Assembly: GCA_012861695.1 (NCBI GenBank)
Contig: JAAOOA010000200.1
Span: 195,001-259,000 of the forward strand
Length of the DNA: 64,000 nt
From: Trematomus loennbergii
Taxonomy: Eukaryota; Chordata; Actinopteri; Perciformes; Nototheniidae
Direction: 5' to 3'
Positions 43,258-55,140 of the stretch are shown here, piece by piece. The notes below the pieces were generated by a model that saw only the letters and a list, made by a program, of their open reading frames with translations, made no database searches and had not been told where the DNA came from. Position 1 is the stretch's first letter; each line of letters begins with the position of its first letter. A program made the translations under genes and the position numbers.

Positions 43258-43290
43258 GATTAGCTCAGGGTTCAGGCTCTGAAACAACAC
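43258..43290 (+). repeat. 33-bp direct repeat, left copy
   Basis: Begins GATTAGCTCAGGG and ends CTGAAACAACAC; identical to 45874-45906. The two copies flank R1. Confidence 0.9.
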
Positions 43291-43540
43291 ATTTAACGAC
43301 TTATTTATCGATGATTCGTGTCTCTGATCATCGGTAGCTTTGTACCTTTGAGAAGGGGAAAAATCGGCCGAAGCGCCAAACACCTGGCCCCTTCTCCCGT
43401 GGGCACTCTGTCATTTTTTTGACAATTTTTCAAAACTTCATTTTTGATTAATTTAAGATATAATTAAGCATTTTCTTCACTTTTTTTGCTTTCCACGGGT
43501 GGGGGCGCCTGGCAGGCCGCCTATGAGCACCCAAATTCGG

Positions 43541-43862
43541 CCTTCTTCACGGCACCACCACCCCTTCTGTGGAGGGTATTCTCGTGCCCCTGGTGACTCT
43601 ACAAGGGGGGTGGTTTTTATGGTGCTTCTATGTCCGCCCATCAGCATCCATATTCGGCCTTCTTCACGGCACCACCACCCCTTCTGTGGAGGGTATTCTC
43701 GTGCCCCTGGTGACTCTACAAGGGGGGTGGTTTTTATGGTGCTTCTATGTCCGCCCATCAGCATCCATATTCGGCCTTCTTCACGGCACCACCACCCCTT
43801 CTGTGGAGGGTATTCTCGTGCCCCTGGTGACTCTACAAGGGGGGTGGTTTTTATGGTGCTTC
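43541..43862. repeat. 117-bp tandem repeat, about 3 copies, in R1
   Basis: Units contain CCTTCTTCACGGCACCACCA and GGAGGGTATTCTCGTGCCCC. A single unit is present in R2 at 62111-62215, so copy number differs between R1 and R2. Open frames on both strands result from the repeat. Confidence 0.92.
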
Positions 43863-44956
43863 TATGTCCGCCTATGAGCACCCAAATTCGGCCTGGATCA
43901 TCCAGGATTTGTGGGCTAAGCTCCATAAACTGACTAAATCACCCAGAGAGGTCACCTTTCTAGCCCAAATATATATAATACAAATACATTTAAATAGTAA
44001 AAGGTGCACTTGTGCTCTGCATTACCCGGAATTTTATTTTCATAGCCCATGATAGTGATTAAAAATCATTTTCATGGGAAAAAGTGTTAAAACGCCTGAT
44101 TAAATTATATGCAGGACCCCAGTGAGCTCCAGACTATGTGCATTGTGTTGGGGAACCATATAAATGATAGAATAAATGCATTTAAATGCAAAAATAATGA
44201 TTTAAAATCATTTTAGGGGGACAATTGTGGAGAGGAGCCTGAAAATGACTCTGCAGCTCCCGGGATAACTACCAGTTCATCTGGTTTAAATGTGGTGGTG
44301 ATAGTGGCATTAACTAGTACCCAGTACTGGGAGAGAACCAGGCTACAGCACATGTCTTTTCAACCCAGGAAAGAGTGCTCAAAACGTGGGTAAAGCTGTG
44401 TCAAACAGTGGGGTAACATGTTTCAAATGACAGCACGGTGCTGCTTGTTGGCAGGCTGACTCAGTTCACTTGTCTCACACACACCCAGGGGGGTGAACGA
44501 GGACACATTGACCCAGCAGTAAGTGCTTGAAACGTGGGTAAAGCTGTGTCAAACAGTGGGGTAACATGTTTCAAATGACAGCACACTGCTGCTTGTTGGC
44601 AGGCTGACTCAGTTCACTTGTCTCACACACACCCAGGGGGAAGAAAGAGGACACATTGGAGCACACATTGACCCAGCAGTAAGTCCTCAAAACGTGGGTA
44701 AAGCTGTGTCAAACAGTGGGGTAACATGTTTCAAATGACAGCACGGTGCTGCTTGTTGGCAGGCTGACTCACTTCACTTGTCTCACACACACCCAGGGGG
44801 GAAATATAACACTTGTACCCAGGAATAAGTGTTTGAAAGGCGGGGAAAAGTTGTTTAAAATAGTCTGATACCTCCAGGGCGCATAACTGCACTTTACAAG
44901 CCAGAAATAATGTTTAAATGGTCGGGGAAAGTATTTTTAAATGTCTGGAAGAGAGT

Positions 44957-45076
44957 TTTAGCCAGTCATTTTACACGAAATCATTTAACATTGACGCTCT
45001 CCTGGAAATGCACATATTGTGCATTTTCAGGAGAGCGTCAATGTTAAATGATATCCTGCAAAATGACTGACTAAAA
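44957..45076. repeat. Long hairpin 1 in R1
   Basis: Arms TTTTAGCCAGTCATTTT ... ACATTGACGCTCTCCTG pair with CAGGAGAGCGTCAATGT ... AAAATGACTGACTAAAA. The stem is over 50 bp with few mismatches and a loop of a few bases. Confidence 0.92.
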
Positions 45077-45556
45077 CCCCGGAATAAGTGTTTGAAAGGC
45101 GGGGAAAAGTTGTTTAAAATAGGCTGATACCTCCAGGACGCATAACATGGGTAAAAAGTGTGTTAAAAGGTCGGGGAACATGTTTCAAATGACAGCAGAC
45201 TGGTGGTTGTTAGCAGGCTGGCTCAGTTCACTTGTCTCACACACACCCAGGGGGGAAAGAGGACACATTGACCCAGGAGAAAGTGCTCAAAACGTGGGTA
45301 AAAGTGTGTTGAAAAGTGGGGGTACATGTTTCAAATGACAGCACACTGCTGCTTGTTGGCAGGCTGACTCAGTTCACTTGTCTCACACACACCCAGGGGG
45401 GGAAAGATAACACTTGTACCCAGGAATAAGTGTTTGAAAGGCGGGGAAAAGTTGTTTGAAATAGTATAATACCTCGAAGGCGCATAACTGCACTTTACAA
45501 GCCAGAAATAATGTTTAAATGGTCGGGGAAAGTATTTTTAAATGTCTGGAAGAGAG

Positions 45557-45680
45557 TTTTAGCCAGTCATTTTGCACGAAATCATTTAACATTGACGCTC
45601 TCCTGAAAATGCACAGAATATGTGCATTTTCAGGAGAGCGTCAATGTTAAATGATATCGTGCAAAATGACTGACTAAAAC
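45557..45680. repeat. Long hairpin 2 in R1
   Basis: Same structure as the hairpin at 44957, with CCTGAAAATGCACA pairing perfectly with TGTGCATTTTCAGG. Tandemly duplicated with its surroundings. Confidence 0.92.
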
Positions 45681-45873
45681 CCCGGAATAAGTGTTTGAAA
45701 GGCGGGGAAAAGTTGTTTAAAATAGTCTGATATCTCCAGGGCGCATCACCAAAAATGTACAAGCCAGGGAAGATGCCTGAATCCCGGATACTTTAGGTCT
45801 GTCACTTAGGGTGACCGCACCACTCCGACGCTCCCGAGAGCGGACGTCCATTGTTTGTAAGGCACCTAAGAGG

Positions 45874-45906
45874 GATTAGCTCAGGGTTCAGGCTCTGAAA
45901 CAACAC
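45874..45906 (+). repeat. 33-bp direct repeat, right copy
   Basis: Identical to 43258-43290 and directly adjoining the right end of R1, sharing its GGGA/GA border bases. Confidence 0.9.
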
Positions 45907-46411
45907 TTTAATCTCCATTTTCATTTAAGAAATCAGACGCTACTCAGTGGATTTCTTCCTAACTAAATTTGACCTAGCAGCAACTGTTTCCAGGTCACTG
46001 CTGAATGGAGCGCACTGATTGGTTGATCAGGAAGACAACGACGAAGAAGAAGGCAGATGACGTCACGGTGAGAGCGCCCCCTAGAGACCCGGATGAAAAA
46101 CAACATGGAAGAGCGATTTTAGAGTAAAAAGTACATATTTTAACAAAAGTATAAACAATATCTTGCATGATATCTAAGACAAGGACACATATCTGCATCA
46201 ATATGTGGTGTAATAATACTTTGAACTGTGATATTATTAATAGGCACTGATGATTGTATTACTTATTATAAACGCTATAAATGAATATTTCTTTTATTTA
46301 TTATGTTGATTTCTATTTAAATAAAACAATTTGTTTACTCATTTTAAACTTCCCAAGCCTGTGAACATTTGATTAAACAAAGCTCATCTGAGATGTTATT
46401 TATTTCATTTG

Positions 46412-46444
<33 letters not shown>

Positions 46445-46762
46445 ATTATTATTACGTTACTCACCGTTTAAATTGACCAAATAAATGCAGCAGACGATGT
46501 TATAAAGAGGAGGAGAGGAGGAGGAGGAGGAGGAGGAAGAGGAGGAGAGGAGGAGGAGCAGGAGGAGGAACAGATTGACTTCATAGACGCTGCTTGTTCT
46601 AAATCTTTATTGAACGTATCGATCACTACAGTCTTCAGGATCAGCTTTAATACGTTGCTTCAAGAAAACTTGATTACAGACACAATCAGTGAGACACACG
46701 GTAACCAATGAGAAGCCTCCATTTAAAACACCATGTGACCCAGGACAGGAAGTGGACTCCTC
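45907..46762. other. Non-coding; (ATT)n and GAGGAGG tract
   Basis: (ATT)n at about 46411-46455 and a GGAGGA-rich tract at about 46507-46565. An AT-rich stretch precedes the NLR gene end. No exon is seen. Confidence 0.55.
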
Positions 46763-47523
46763 CTACAGAGGACACAGAGACACTGAGGAGGAAACATGAG
46801 GCCAGACCCCAAACCCAGCATAGAGAGGTTCAGTGAATCTGGCTCTGAAGGTGTGGAGGAGGGTCAGTTTGTCTCTAGAGGAGACTCTGTAGAAGGAGAA
46901 AGAGCCAACAGCATGATCCAGATACACTGCTAATCTACCAGAGGAGGGGGGGGGAGAAGGAGGAGGAGGAGGAGAAGGAGATGGCTGTTCCTCTCATTGT
47001 GACAGACAGAGTAACCTCGACCGCAGCATCTCAGACTCCAGGACTGATCATTCCTCCCAAACCTACATTCCTCTCTCTCTCCTCTCCTCCTGATTCCTCT
47101 GTAAGTCACTGCTATAGAAACATCTCCTCTCCACTCAATCTCCCAGTAACAGCGACCAGTCAGCTTCTCTGCACATCAGCTGAGGCCTGTGCTCAAACCT
47201 CTCTGGATGATCAGGATATGGCTCCTCCTCTCTCCCCATGTCACCGTCCTGTTGTTCTCAGACAGTTTGAGTCTCCAGTTCACTGTGTTTGAGTCCACAG
47301 TGAATTCACAGGAATCTGAGGAGAGACACAGACAGCAGTTTATCACCAGACTCACCTGAAGGCTTTCTTCTCTGTCAGTGATCTTTCTATAAAGCTTCAA
47401 GATGTCATGTTCTAATGAATAAATAGCACCTCCATCATCTGTGTCTTCAGAGAGAAGCTGACTGATCCACACTTACACTTCCTCAGACCTGCTCTCAACC
47501 TCTGCTCTCCACCATGGTCCAGC
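46763..47523 (-). pseudogene. Fish NLR-C receptor C-terminal end: LRR exon plus PRY/SPRY (B30.2)
   Basis: On the minus strand an acceptor CTTCCTCCAG is followed by LDHGGEQRLRAGLRK (47523-47477), the typical end of the last LRR exon in fish NLRs. Donor GTAAGT and acceptor TCTCCTCAG (161-base intron) join it to YSCEFTVDSNTVNWRLKLSE; the split Tyr codon fits exactly. The B30.2 exon (47315-46763) then runs in shifting frames: NNRTVTWGE, GDVSIAVTYRGI, NDQSWSLRCC, LHTFRARFTEPLYAGFGV, ending WPHVSSSVSLCPL and a stop. In fish such domains sit behind FISNA-NACHT-LRR cytosolic immune sensors. At least three single-base frame breaks and a GGAGGAGG expansion (46940-46982) interrupt it. The NACHT exons should lie at higher coordinates but were not seen. 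Confidence 0.8.
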
Positions 47524-48480
47524 CTGGAGGAAGAAACACATGTGAGAAACAGAACAGCGTATTGTTAGAATAAAGTATTTATCAATGTTCATCATCATCA
47601 TAATAAATGCTATGTGTCCGAAGGGAGCAGGAGTGAGCAGATGCTTATTGATCCCCCGTACTTACTGCTGATCAATGATTATCCTTTCAATCATCTCTGA
47701 AAGTTATTCCTACTTACATATTTACATTTATACATTTACAATCATTTCTCCTCTTCAATCTCCTTTCTTCATTCTCATAGTTTTCCAAAGAAGTGTTTCT
47801 GTGCATCCTTCAAAGTGAATGCTATGTGTGCTTTGTTTGAACTCCTGCTCCAAGCCGCTCCATGAAACCCCCCCCAACAGATTGTTCTGCTCTTCTCAGA
47901 GTTCTTCTGACCTTGAGTTGTTTCAGATGTAGATCTCCTCTCAGATGATACCCCCCCTCCAGAGGCGGATCTACGGGGGGGGGGGGAGCAAGGGGGGGCA
48001 GCTGCCCCCCCACTGTAGAGCCTTGCCCCCCCAGCTGCCCCCCTAACTTTTGTTTTCCTAAAACTGTACTAAAACATCCTACACTATTTCCACAAGCTTC
48101 TCAAGCAACGAAACAAGCATTACATTAGTTAAAAGTGAAACATTTTAAATATAATTTTAGGCCCGTTAAAAACGCAGCTACGGCCCTGCATTAAACTGCG
48201 GAGCGGCGTTCACACAGACCGTGGCTCACAGAGCTGCAGATACCCCTTTCACACCAACGCGGTTCCAGGGCCGGTTCGGAGCTGGAGCTTGAAAAGCACC
48301 GGTTTTCCTGTTCACACCGCAGCGGAGCCGCCTCTAAGCTCCGGAATCCGGTTCGTTTCGAGCACCAAAAAGTTGTCCGTCGAGAAGCAAGAACCGCATA
48401 CGTCACGCTTACGTCGGAGGGGGGCGAGATTAACCTGAGCTAACAGTTAAGGCGAGTACGGCAAATAAAAGTTGTAACAA
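47524..48480. other. Interspersed-repeat mosaic, poly-G/C
   Basis: CCAGAGGCGGATCTACGGGG at about 47960 and the following G-run and CCCCCC blocks look like a common fish non-autonomous DNA element. CCCTTTCACACCAACGCGG at 48244 looks like the terminus of another. Neither has a clear partner end. No gene seen. Confidence 0.35.
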
Positions 48481-51400
48481 GCAGTAGTGCTGAGCAAAGT
48501 GACAAGAAGGCAACCACACACTTTAAAAAAAAAAAACGCTTTATAAAGTCAGGCAACACTAACCAGGCTTCGTGTGATTCTATTTATTTGTACCTTACTT
48601 TGACCATCCGTTCGCTGTTATTGATCATTGTGGAGAGCAGGCAGACGTTTTGTTTGTTATTATAGCAGCTATCGGATGGAATCAATACATGGGCTGCACA
48701 GGTTGTCATGTCCGACTATCACAAGTAGAATCATAATGAAAAATACGCCGGTAAAATGTGCCTGTAGAAAACGGCTTAGCAAGTAGTCAGTTTAGCTTCG
48801 GTTGCTATGCTAACATCACCCATGTTATACCAGAGAAACTTTCATAACAGCGTTGTGATGCCAAACAGCGTCAATTCAGACTGACACACATTCACTTAAG
48901 GGGAACTGGGGATATGTATCAGCTGCTTGTGTGACAGTCAGACAGTGAATACTTTAGAGCCGTGTGAGCTAACCCGGAGCTAACGGGAGAATAAACTCCC
49001 GTGGAAGAGCAGCCAGCACTGCAGCGGTCGGTAAATGCCGCTGAAACACATTAATAAACAATGAACCACGGCACTCTGGAGAAAAGTATAAGGTTGGAGA
49101 AGTCGTTATTTAATTTAATCTGGCTTCGTATGATTAAAAGCAACACGATCATCGACCCGACGCAGTCCCCGGCCCATTGTTATTGTTGTGAGCTCCGTTG
49201 GGGAGAAAATCAGCGACGTAAACTGTGACGTGTTAGAAATTAAAATCAATATTCAATGATGTAATTTAGCGTAAAACACATAGTAAGCTTTAAAAACTGT
49301 TTTATTCTGAAAACAGTTCAGAGTAAAGTTTATTTTGAAAAGCTGTATCTAAAGACGTTGACAACAATGACGACTTCCTGTGAAGATCGAGGTGGGCGGC
49401 CCCCTACGTCACAGCCCCCAGAGAGGAGGAGCGAAGGAGAGATGCAGGCGGAAGAATCAACGTGTGCTCGCTCTCTTGCCTTGGTACCAGCTGCGGGGCA
49501 ACATCTGCTTTTGTCCCCCAACTACCCTTTGTTTGTTTCACTACCACGCTGCTTAAATTAAAGTAACCAATTTGAACCCTTTCAGAGACTCACTTGTCTC
49601 TTAATCTTTAAACTTCTTCCTGGACGCGTATTTCAAAGGAGCTTGAGCAATGCCGGCAGACATACACTCGGGCCCATACGGAAAGGTAAAGAAGTACCTG
49701 TTTATTCAAAATCTTCAATAGATTACATAGTAAATAATTAGGAGTGTGTGTCTGTCTGGTAAGTTGGACTCCTGAGAAGGACTGCCTAGTTTAATGTTAA
49801 AATATCCACATTTATAGCAAATACATATCACGTGGCGCTGTTCTGAGACAAACCAAGGGTAAGTATTTTCCTTTCTTTGTTCATTAACCAACTGCATGTT
49901 TTTTAATATTAATCTTTTAAAGTCGGTTCGGCTGATATAAGTCGTTTTGGACGATATAAGTCGTTTTGGACGATACAATTGTTTAGGACAATATTAAAAG
50001 ACACTGAGGGTGTTAGAGTCGTTTCGGACGACAAAGCTAGTACGGCTAGTAGGTGTTATACTGTTGTGTTTTAAAACAAGATATTGCGGAGTGGATTACG
50101 ATAATAGGAGTTACAGCAGCATTACGTTAAACATGACGACGGTCTGTTAATAGTAGCTGATAGGTCTCCATATTGGTACCACACTAGCGTGTCTAAACAA
50201 CAACAGATAATCACCAGACTATAAAGTCAAATATTACGTTGATAGGTTTAAGGCTTAAGACGTAAGGGCTCCTCATTTTAAGATAGGATATCTCTAGAAT
50301 AAAGCATTCAGAATGAATGAATAATAATAATAATAATAAAGAATTCATCGAAATGTTATTTTGGATATAAAGTGTAGTTTTGTGTTGTATTTTTAAACTT
50401 TGTCCTACCACACCAGGGTTTCCATTTGTCCATTTAAAGATCACCAAGCCATTATTTAAACTCATCAGTGAGAACCACATGGTGTACTTTCAACAACTCT
50501 TTGTTCTGGGGGTCAGAGTTCGAAATAATCAGTAGCCATCTTGTTTTGACAAACAAAACACAGGGCAGTCGCCATTTCGAGAAATGCTAATTCAAAAGAC
50601 TCCTTTGTTCTTTGTAATCCATGTGGTTTCACTCCCATGAGGCCAAGTCCTTTTTCTGACCTCCATCTTGTGAAGAACAAACCATTCTTCTTGACTCGGT
50701 TGGATTTAGAAAATAGTACATTTTGATAAATCAGGTTATCTATATATATTGGAGTGGAGTTTGGTGTTTGTAAACAATTCTCGGAGATTGGAACCAGCAC
50801 CATCTGATTTTTTAAATTGTGCTTGCAAATAGTTTGACTGGTTTATGCTTTACTGTTTAATCATATAGTGAATTTCCTTCCCATATCAAAGGTAGTTATT
50901 AAGAAAAATAAGCTTCTTGTTACATAGACGTTGTTTTACAATAGCTGCCTCTGGTAGAAGAAGCTGAAAATTACAACAGCACACTCTACTGGTTGTACAG
51001 AATTGTTGCACAAGACAGGGTAAAAAACTTGTAATACAACACACATAAATTACAATTATATCCTGAAGTTTAATTTCAAGTGTTATAGATGAACACATAC
51101 TTCATCACACAGGTGGTTCCTGATTTTGAGATAGAAACCTTACATAATAGTCTTTCAACCTAGACTGTAGATATACCATATACTTGAAGTAAACACAGTT
51201 TATGACATTAGCATAATTTCATGCACTTTGGTATATACTACACTGTAAAGTTGGATTTTCAGAAGATTTCTATTTTTCATATTTCAAAGCCAGGACCATA
51301 CACTGTACAGTTTTTATTTTTTAAATTTCTGATTTTTAAAATTTACATAATTTTTATTTACTTTATTGATCTTTAAAAAAAAAAAAAAACTTAAAAAAAA

Positions 51401-51500
51401 TAAAAATAATTCATAATAATTAAAAAAAAAATTGCCAGATTTTGAAGTTAAGTTCGGATGACATAGGATGTTTTCTATCAGGAACGAAGGTACTATTCAG
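48481..51500. other. No gene recognised
   Basis: Mostly AT-rich. A CpG-containing stretch at about 49370-49510, followed by a pyrimidine-rich end and then TGGACGCGTATTTC (49620), could be an LTR with primer site, but no second copy exists here. GTCGTTTTGGACGATA-type words recur at 49935-50030. (ATA)n at 50320. Poly-A runs at 51373-51430. Confidence 0.3.
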
Positions 51501-51557
51501 TAGATTAGTAATTCATCTTTGATACATTTAATAACTATATCCAACTACTTAAGAAAA

Positions 51558-52404
51558 ATGTCACCAAAAGACACCAAGTTAAGAGCATTCGCAGTGCCAG
51601 GCTCAACTGCAGACATCAAGGAAAGGGTAAACATCAGATCAGATGCTACAACAAATCCGAATGATAGTCAGAAGACATGGAACCAAATAGAGAAACTGTT
51701 TAAACAGTGGCAAACAAGAGGGTTGATTCCAGCAGATGATCAACCTGGCCCATAGAAGAGCAGTACTCGACTATGAACATGAACAATGCCTACAACAGCT
51801 AAATGTATGGAGGGAAGCTGAACAAAGGTTTATAAGAGTTACAAGTGTGATACTCCATCTGGAATATGCCAGCCTATTGACAGACAGCATAAATGTGGTC
51901 CAAGTAGCAGACCTGCCAGTGAGGGAAGACATAGCAGAAAAAACTAAAGACGCTCAAGTTATCCAAACTCCAAAGCTGTATCTAAGCCTGGCCGAAGTCC
52001 CTCCTCCCTCCCCAAATGTTGGATTTATAGAAGTATTGCAGTTCAATGGAGTCTCCACGGACAAAAGTGTCAAAGAATTGGAGTATGAAGTAAGAGTGCT
52101 AACCAGTAAATCCAAACAGCTGATGGAAGAGAACATACGATTAGAAGAAATCCCAGAAGAAAGACGACGAGAAAGAGAAACACAAAAGACAGAGCGGGAA
52201 GCGCTACAGATAAGACTTTTGAAGATACAGGTAGCTGAGAAAGACATTGAGGCTTGTAGGAATAAGGGAATGCTCTGGTTTTTGGACAAAATTAACATGG
52301 GATCACTCCCGTCACCGGACGTACTTCGTCTCACTGGAATAGTAACGGTCATAGTGAATATAAAATCGTCCCCATGTATCCGGCCAATGACGGGAGAGTT
52401 TTGA
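51558..52404 (+). CDS. Unrecognised coiled-coil protein, frame-broken
   Basis: Starts MSPKDTKLRAFAVPGSTADI with QKTWNQIEKLFKQWQTRGLI, then shifts frame near 51745-51755 into HRRAVLDYEHEQCLQQLNVW. It ends with a strongly charged helix (LTSKSKQLMEENIRLEEIPE, ERRRERETQKTEREALQ, RLLKIQVAEKDIEACRNKG) predicted to form a coiled coil. The stop lies at 52402-52404, only about 60 bases before the left repeat end of the recombinase element. It could be a Gag-like protein of a retroelement or a captured host exon; nothing in it is diagnostic. Confidence 0.4.
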
Positions 52405-52466
52405 AAGAGACAAAACACTGTTCCATACATTTAAAAACACTTAAACAATTAAACAATGTTTACCCC

Positions 52467-52935
52467 AGGATTCAGGCATCTTCCCTGGCTTGTAAAGTGC
52501 AGTTATGCGCCTTGGAGGTATTGCACTATTTACAAAATGTATACCCAGGATTCTGGCCCCTTCCCTGGCTTGTAAAGTGCAGTTATGCGCCCTGGAGATA
52601 TTGCACTATTTACAAAATGTAGCACTCTGTTTATTTCACACCTCCAGGAGAGACCAGGGTGAAATCACCTCTCTCTGCCCCCTCACAGAGCCCCAAGGAC
52701 GGACTAGAGACCTCCAGCATGTTCCCCTAACAGTGGGACTGTATTTCAGACCTCCAGGGCGGAGACCGTGAAAATCACCTCTCTCTGCCCGCTCAAAGAG
52801 CACCGAAAGACGGACTAATTACCTCCAGCATGTTCCCCTAACAGTGGGACTCTGTGTATTTCAGACCTCCAGGGCGGAGACCGGGAAAATCACCTCTCTA
52901 TGCCCGCTCACAGAGCCCCCAAGGACGGACTAGAG
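52467..52935. repeat. Left subterminal repeats and diverged 115-bp units
   Basis: Two copies of about 97 bp (CCTGGCTTGTAAAGTGCAGT ... GCACTATTTACAAAATGTA) are followed by three diverged relatives of the 115-bp unit (ACCTCCAGCATGTTCCCCTA). Confidence 0.85.
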
Positions 52936-53140
52936 ACCTCCAGCACCCCGGAGAGCTCCATTGTGAAATATTGCTACTAATCCATAACTTTTGATAACAA
53001 GCTCTGTTCGGTTCAGGCTTTTTCTCTACCCCCCATTTACACGTACCCCGCATCCAACGGTACCATCGCCGAATCTCTAGGACCTCGGGGAGCGGAGTTA
53101 CGGCAGAGGGTCAGATTCTGAAAATACGATTTGAGAACAG

Positions 53141-53600
53141 GGCTCTGATCAGGGCTAAAGTAACGTTAGAAACTGGTGAATCTGTTTAAATGCAGCCAGC
53201 AGAGTCAACTGCTTTTAGCAGGGTCTCAGAGAGCCAGACACCCAGGGTACAGCACCTCGCTGTCTTACCCAGAAAACAGGGCTCTGATCAGGGCTAAAGT
53301 TGTTAGAAACTGGTGAATCTGTTTAAATGCAGGCAGCAGAGTCACTGCTTTTAGCAGGGTCTCAGAGAGCCAGACACCCAGGGTACAGCACCTCGCTGTC
53401 TTACCCAGAAAACAGGGCTCTGATCAGGGCTAAAGTCGTGTTAGAAACTGGTGAATCTGTTTAAATGCAGGCAGCAGAGACACTGCTTTTAGCAGGGTCT
53501 CAGAGAGCCAGAGACCCAGGGTACAGCACCTCGCTGTCTTACCCAGAAAACAGGGCTCTGATCAGGGCTAAAGTAATGTTATAAACTGGTGAATCTGTTT
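53141..53600. repeat. 137-bp tandem repeat, about 3.4 copies
   Basis: Units contain GGCTCTGATCAGGGCTAAAG, GAAACTGGTGAATCTGTTTA and AGGGTACAGCACCTCGCTGT. Spacing is 139, 136 and 138 bases. Confidence 0.92.
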
Positions 53601-53640
53601 AAATGCAGGAGACCTCCAGCAGAAGTCCCTAACAGTGGGA

Positions 53641-55140
53641 CTCTGGTTATTTCACAGCTCCAGGAGAGACCAGGGGAAAATCACCTGTCTGTGCCCGCTC
53701 ACAGACCCCCAAAGTACGGACTCATGACCTCCAGCATGGCCCCCTAACAGTGGGACTCTGGTTATTTCACAGCTCCAGGAGAGACCAGGGGAAAATCACC
53801 TGTCTGTGCCCGCTCACAGACCCCCAAAGTACGGACTCATGACCTCCAGCATGGCCCCCTAACAGTGGGACTCTGGTTATTTCACAGCTCCAGGAGAGAC
53901 CAGGGGAAAATCACCTGTCTGTGCCCGCTCACAGACCCCAAAGTACGGACTCATGACCTCCAGCATGGCCCCCTAACAGTGGGACTCTGGTTATTTCACA
54001 GCTCCAGGAGAGACCAGGGGAAAATCACCTGTCTGTGCCCGCTCACAGACCCCCAAAGTACGGACTCATGACCTCCAGCATGGCCCCTAACAGTGGGACT
54101 CTGGTTATTTCACAGCTCCAGGAGAGACCAGGGGAAAATCACCTGTCTGTGCCCGCTCACAGACCCCCAAAGTACGGACTCATGACCTCCAGCATGGCCC
54201 CCTAACAGTGGGACTCTGGTTATTTCACAGCTCCAGGAGAGACCAGGGGAAAATCACCTGTCTGTGCCCGCTCACAGACCCCCAAAGTACGGACTCATGA
54301 CCTCCAGCATGGCCCCCTAACAGTGGGACTCTGTTATTTCACAGCTCCAGGAGAGACCAGGGGAAAATCACCTGTCTGTGCCCGCTCACAGACCCCCAAA
54401 GTACGGACTCATGACCTCCAGCATGGCCCCCTAACAGTGGGACTCTGGTTATTTCACAGCTCCAGGAGAGACCAGGGGAAAATCACCTGTCTGTGCCCGC
54501 TCACAGACCCCCAAAGTACGGACTCATGACCTCCAGCATGGCCCCCTAACAGTGGGACTCTGGTTATTTCACAGCTCCAGGAGAGACCAGGGGAAAATCA
54601 CCTGTCTGTGCCCGCTCACAGACCCCCAAAGTACGGACTCATGACCTCCAGCATGGCCCCCTAACAGTGGGACTCTGGTTATTTCACAGCTCCAGGAGAG
54701 ACCAGGGGAAAATCACCTGTCTGTGCCCGCTCACAGACCCCCAAAGTACGGACTCATGACCTCCAGCATGGCCCCCTAACAGTGGGACTCTGGTTATTTC
54801 ACAGCTCCAGGAGAGACCAGGGGAAAATCACCTGTCTGTGCCCGCTCACAGACCCCAAAGTACGGACTCATGACCTCCAGCATGGCCCCCTAACAGTGGG
54901 ACTCTGGTTATTTCACAGCTCCAGGAGAGACCAGGGGAAAATCACCTGTCTGTGCCCGCTCACAGACCCCAAAGTACGGACTCATGACCTCCAGCATGGC
55001 CCCCTAACAGTGGGACTCTGGTTATTTCACAGCTCCAGGAGAGACCAGGGGAAAATCACCTGTCTGTGCCCGCTCACAGACCCCCAAAGTACGGACTCAT
55101 GACCTCCAGCATGGCCCCTAACAGTGGGACTCTGGTTATT
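53641..55140. repeat. 115-bp tandem repeat, about 13 copies
   Basis: Near-identical units (CTCTGGTTATTTCACAGCTC ... GACCTCCAGCATGGCCCCCT) differ mainly by C5/C4 or missing-C homopolymer changes. High identity indicates recent expansion or homogenisation. Confidence 0.97.

Larger units (their letters stand above)
43350..45875 (+). repeat. R1: large dispersed repeat unit, copy 1
   Basis: From GAGAAGGGGAAAAATCGG to GGCACCTAAGAGGGA, this 2.5-kb block is homologous and co-linear in most parts with 61529-63911. In order it holds a 117-bp tandem (3 copies), a segment with CATAAACTGACTAAATCACC, repeated units of 150-160 bp (AACGTGGGTAAAGC ... TTGTCTCACACACACCCAGG), two long hairpins, and an end with GTGACCGCACCACTCCGACG. 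No protein is encoded. It is probably a non-autonomous or truncated relative of the recombinase element. Confidence 0.85.

Noticed and set aside
43477..43933. Frames of 100-150 codons on both strands at the 117-bp repeat
   Set aside because: Unit length divisible by three keeps frames open on both strands; R2 with one unit has no comparable frame.
49200..49640. Possible LTR plus primer-binding site
   Set aside because: The end looks LTR-like (TCTTAATCTTTAAACTTCTTCC-type tail, then TGG), but there is no second copy and no clear tRNA match or pol gene. Left as unassigned.
53865..55102. Short repeated frames (GLWLFHSSRRDQGKITCLCP)
   Set aside because: They arise from the 115-bp array; 115 is not divisible by three, so each frame ends within one or two units except where a base is missing.
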